Positions 21,473-22,050 of a stretch of DNA of 22,050 bases are shown one piece after another. The stretch's first letter is position 1, and every line of letters begins with the position of its first letter. The notes beneath the pieces were generated by a model. It saw only the letters and a program-made list of their open reading frames with translations, was not told where the DNA came from and ran no database searches. The DNA is from JAVBQJ01 sp045532655 (GTDB lineage Bacteria; Verrucomicrobiota; Lentisphaeria; Victivallales; Victivallaceae). Location: positions 1-22,050 of the forward strand of contig JAZSGI010000182.1 of NCBI GenBank assembly GCA_045532655.1. The letters are read 5' to 3'. Made by a program: the position numbers and the translations under genes.

Positions 21473-21928
21473 TTAAAAATCAATTATTCCATGACTTATA
21501 TTAAATTGATAGGACTTCTCAAAACAAAAAGCTGCACCGCTAATGTAATCGATCCCGAACCCAAAAGGAAACCCTATGGGGAATAAAAAATAAATATTTA
21601 AAAAAGTGTTTGGATTGATTTTAGCAGTGATTTTAAATTCCTGGATATTGTTTTCATTTGCTGTTTCCTGTATTTTGACAGAATATTCGTTAGGAATTGA
21701 TTTCACATTATCAACTGTTGCGATCGGTGCAAATGTTTTCAACGTGACCTCAAATGGAGTTACGCCAGAATATACTTTTTTGCCAAAATTATCAGTTATT
21801 ATTACTCTTGCAGGCACATCGGTGGCTATTGTCGTAGTTGTTTGATTACCGTCAAGCATACTTGCGCACCCGGAAACACACAATGCAACACCCAAACAAG
21901 CGGCACACAACAACATTTTCTTTTTCAT
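21473..21928 (-). CDS. Lipoprotein with a PEGA-like segment
   Basis: This 151-aa protein begins with a lipoprotein signal, MKKKMLLCAACLGVALCVSGC, whose lipobox VSGC places the acylated cysteine at residue 21. The mature part has a short segment VPARVIITDNFGKKVYSGVT (about 37-56) followed by PFEVTL, the pattern of PEGA-type beta domains. The end PIGFPFGFGIDYISGAAFCF recalls small lipoproteins with a final D-x-x-S/T-G-A motif. The ATG at 21928 follows GGGAGAAAAA; an in-frame ATG 33 bp upstream is less likely. Base composition is more AT-rich than neighbours. Probably an envelope component; role unknown. Confidence 0.78.
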   Translation of the reverse strand: MKKKMLLCAACLGVALCVSGCASMLDGNQTTTTIATDVPARVIITDNFGKKVYSGVTPFEVTLKTFAPIATVDNVKSIPNEYSVKIQETANENNIQEFKITAKINPNTFLNIYFLFPIGFPFGFGIDYISGAAFCFEKSYQFNISHGIIDF

Positions 21929-21971
21929 TTTTTCTCCCTTTTTTGTTTTTGTGGTATGCAAATTATCAGAA

Positions 21972-22050
21972 TTAATACGCTGGTACTGCTTCTACCGGGC
22001 GTCCATATTGATCCGCGCCTATGCCAGGGCCATAAGCATTAGGTTTTACT
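21972..22050 (-). CDS. Partial gene, C-terminal end only
   Basis: Reading the minus strand from the right edge gives a frame ending KPNAYGPGIGADQYGRPVEA plus four residues and a TAA at 21974-21972. The NAYGPGIGADQYGRPV ending is a conserved C-terminus I have seen on small envelope-associated proteins of diverse Gram-negative bacteria, but I cannot name the family. It lies 43 bp before the lipoprotein start on the same strand, so the two are probably co-transcribed. Most of the gene lies outside the window. Confidence 0.5.
   Translation of the reverse strand, partial: VKPNAYGPGIGADQYGRPVEAVPAY

Noticed and set aside
1..22050. CRISPR array, tRNA or rRNA genes, transposase or phage genes.
   Set aside because: No regularly spaced repeats, cloverleaf-like segments, rRNA-like tracts or transposase motifs were seen on either strand.

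Overview
This window looks like chromosomal DNA from a Gram-negative bacterium of the PVC group, most likely Lentisphaerota (Victivallis-like). This is inferred from three things: a pseudopilin with the TLIELLVVIAIIAILA-type N-terminus and an H-X9-D-G ending, an LptF/LptG-family permease, and a sugar-catabolism cluster rich in Gfo/Idh/MocA and TIM-barrel isomerases. No rRNA, tRNA, CRISPR array, insertion sequence or prophage was seen. Taxonomy cannot be proven from the sequence alone.

Layout. (1) 1-2625, minus: an operon for a type IV pilus/type II secretion-like assembly platform. It holds a secreted Pro/Gly-rich protein with an internal repeat, a PilM/PilN (GspL)-like protein, a PilO (GspM)-like protein, and the first 15 codons of a further exported protein running off the left edge. 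(2) 2741-3769, minus: a GntR-type regulator with a LacI-like sensor domain. It diverges from (3) 3950-10887, plus: six tightly packed genes for a Gfo/Idh/MocA dehydrogenase, a GH78-like alpha-L-rhamnosidase, two sugar isomerase/epimerase TIM barrels, an SDR D-mannonate oxidoreductase and mannonate dehydratase (uxuA). Four copies of an 8-bp motif in the intergenic region overlap the regulator's own promoter and lie just upstream of the operon promoter, so they are the best operator candidates. (4) 11029-14142, plus: housekeeping genes uppP, proC, a family 2 glycosyltransferase and an rsuA-like pseudouridine synthase, converging on a secreted double-thioredoxin protein. (5) 15141-18635, plus: an LptF/G permease, a membrane-anchored family 5 solute-binding protein and a GtrA-like membrane protein. 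(6) 18696-20614, minus: an H-X9-DG pseudopilin, a small exported CPYC protein and a secreted serine esterase, preceded by a GNAT acetyltransferase remnant. (7) 20972-21432, plus: two orphan small proteins (54 and 81 aa) with their own expression signals and a strong terminator. (8) 21473 to the end, minus: a PEGA-like lipoprotein and the C-terminus of another gene.

Working together: the central operon can be read as import-dependent cytoplasmic breakdown of a rhamnose- and uronate-containing oligosaccharide. A rhamnosidase without signal peptide frees the uronate, dehydrogenase and epimerase steps remodel it, and the SDR and UxuA carry fructuronate through mannonate to 2-keto-3-deoxygluconate. 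Uronate isomerase, KDG kinase/aldolase and a transporter are not in the window. The most interesting non-coding element is an 11-bp long-range stem at 19361-19433. It would hide the pseudopilin ribosome-binding site and contains the stop codon of the upstream gene in its other arm, a layout that suggests translational coupling.
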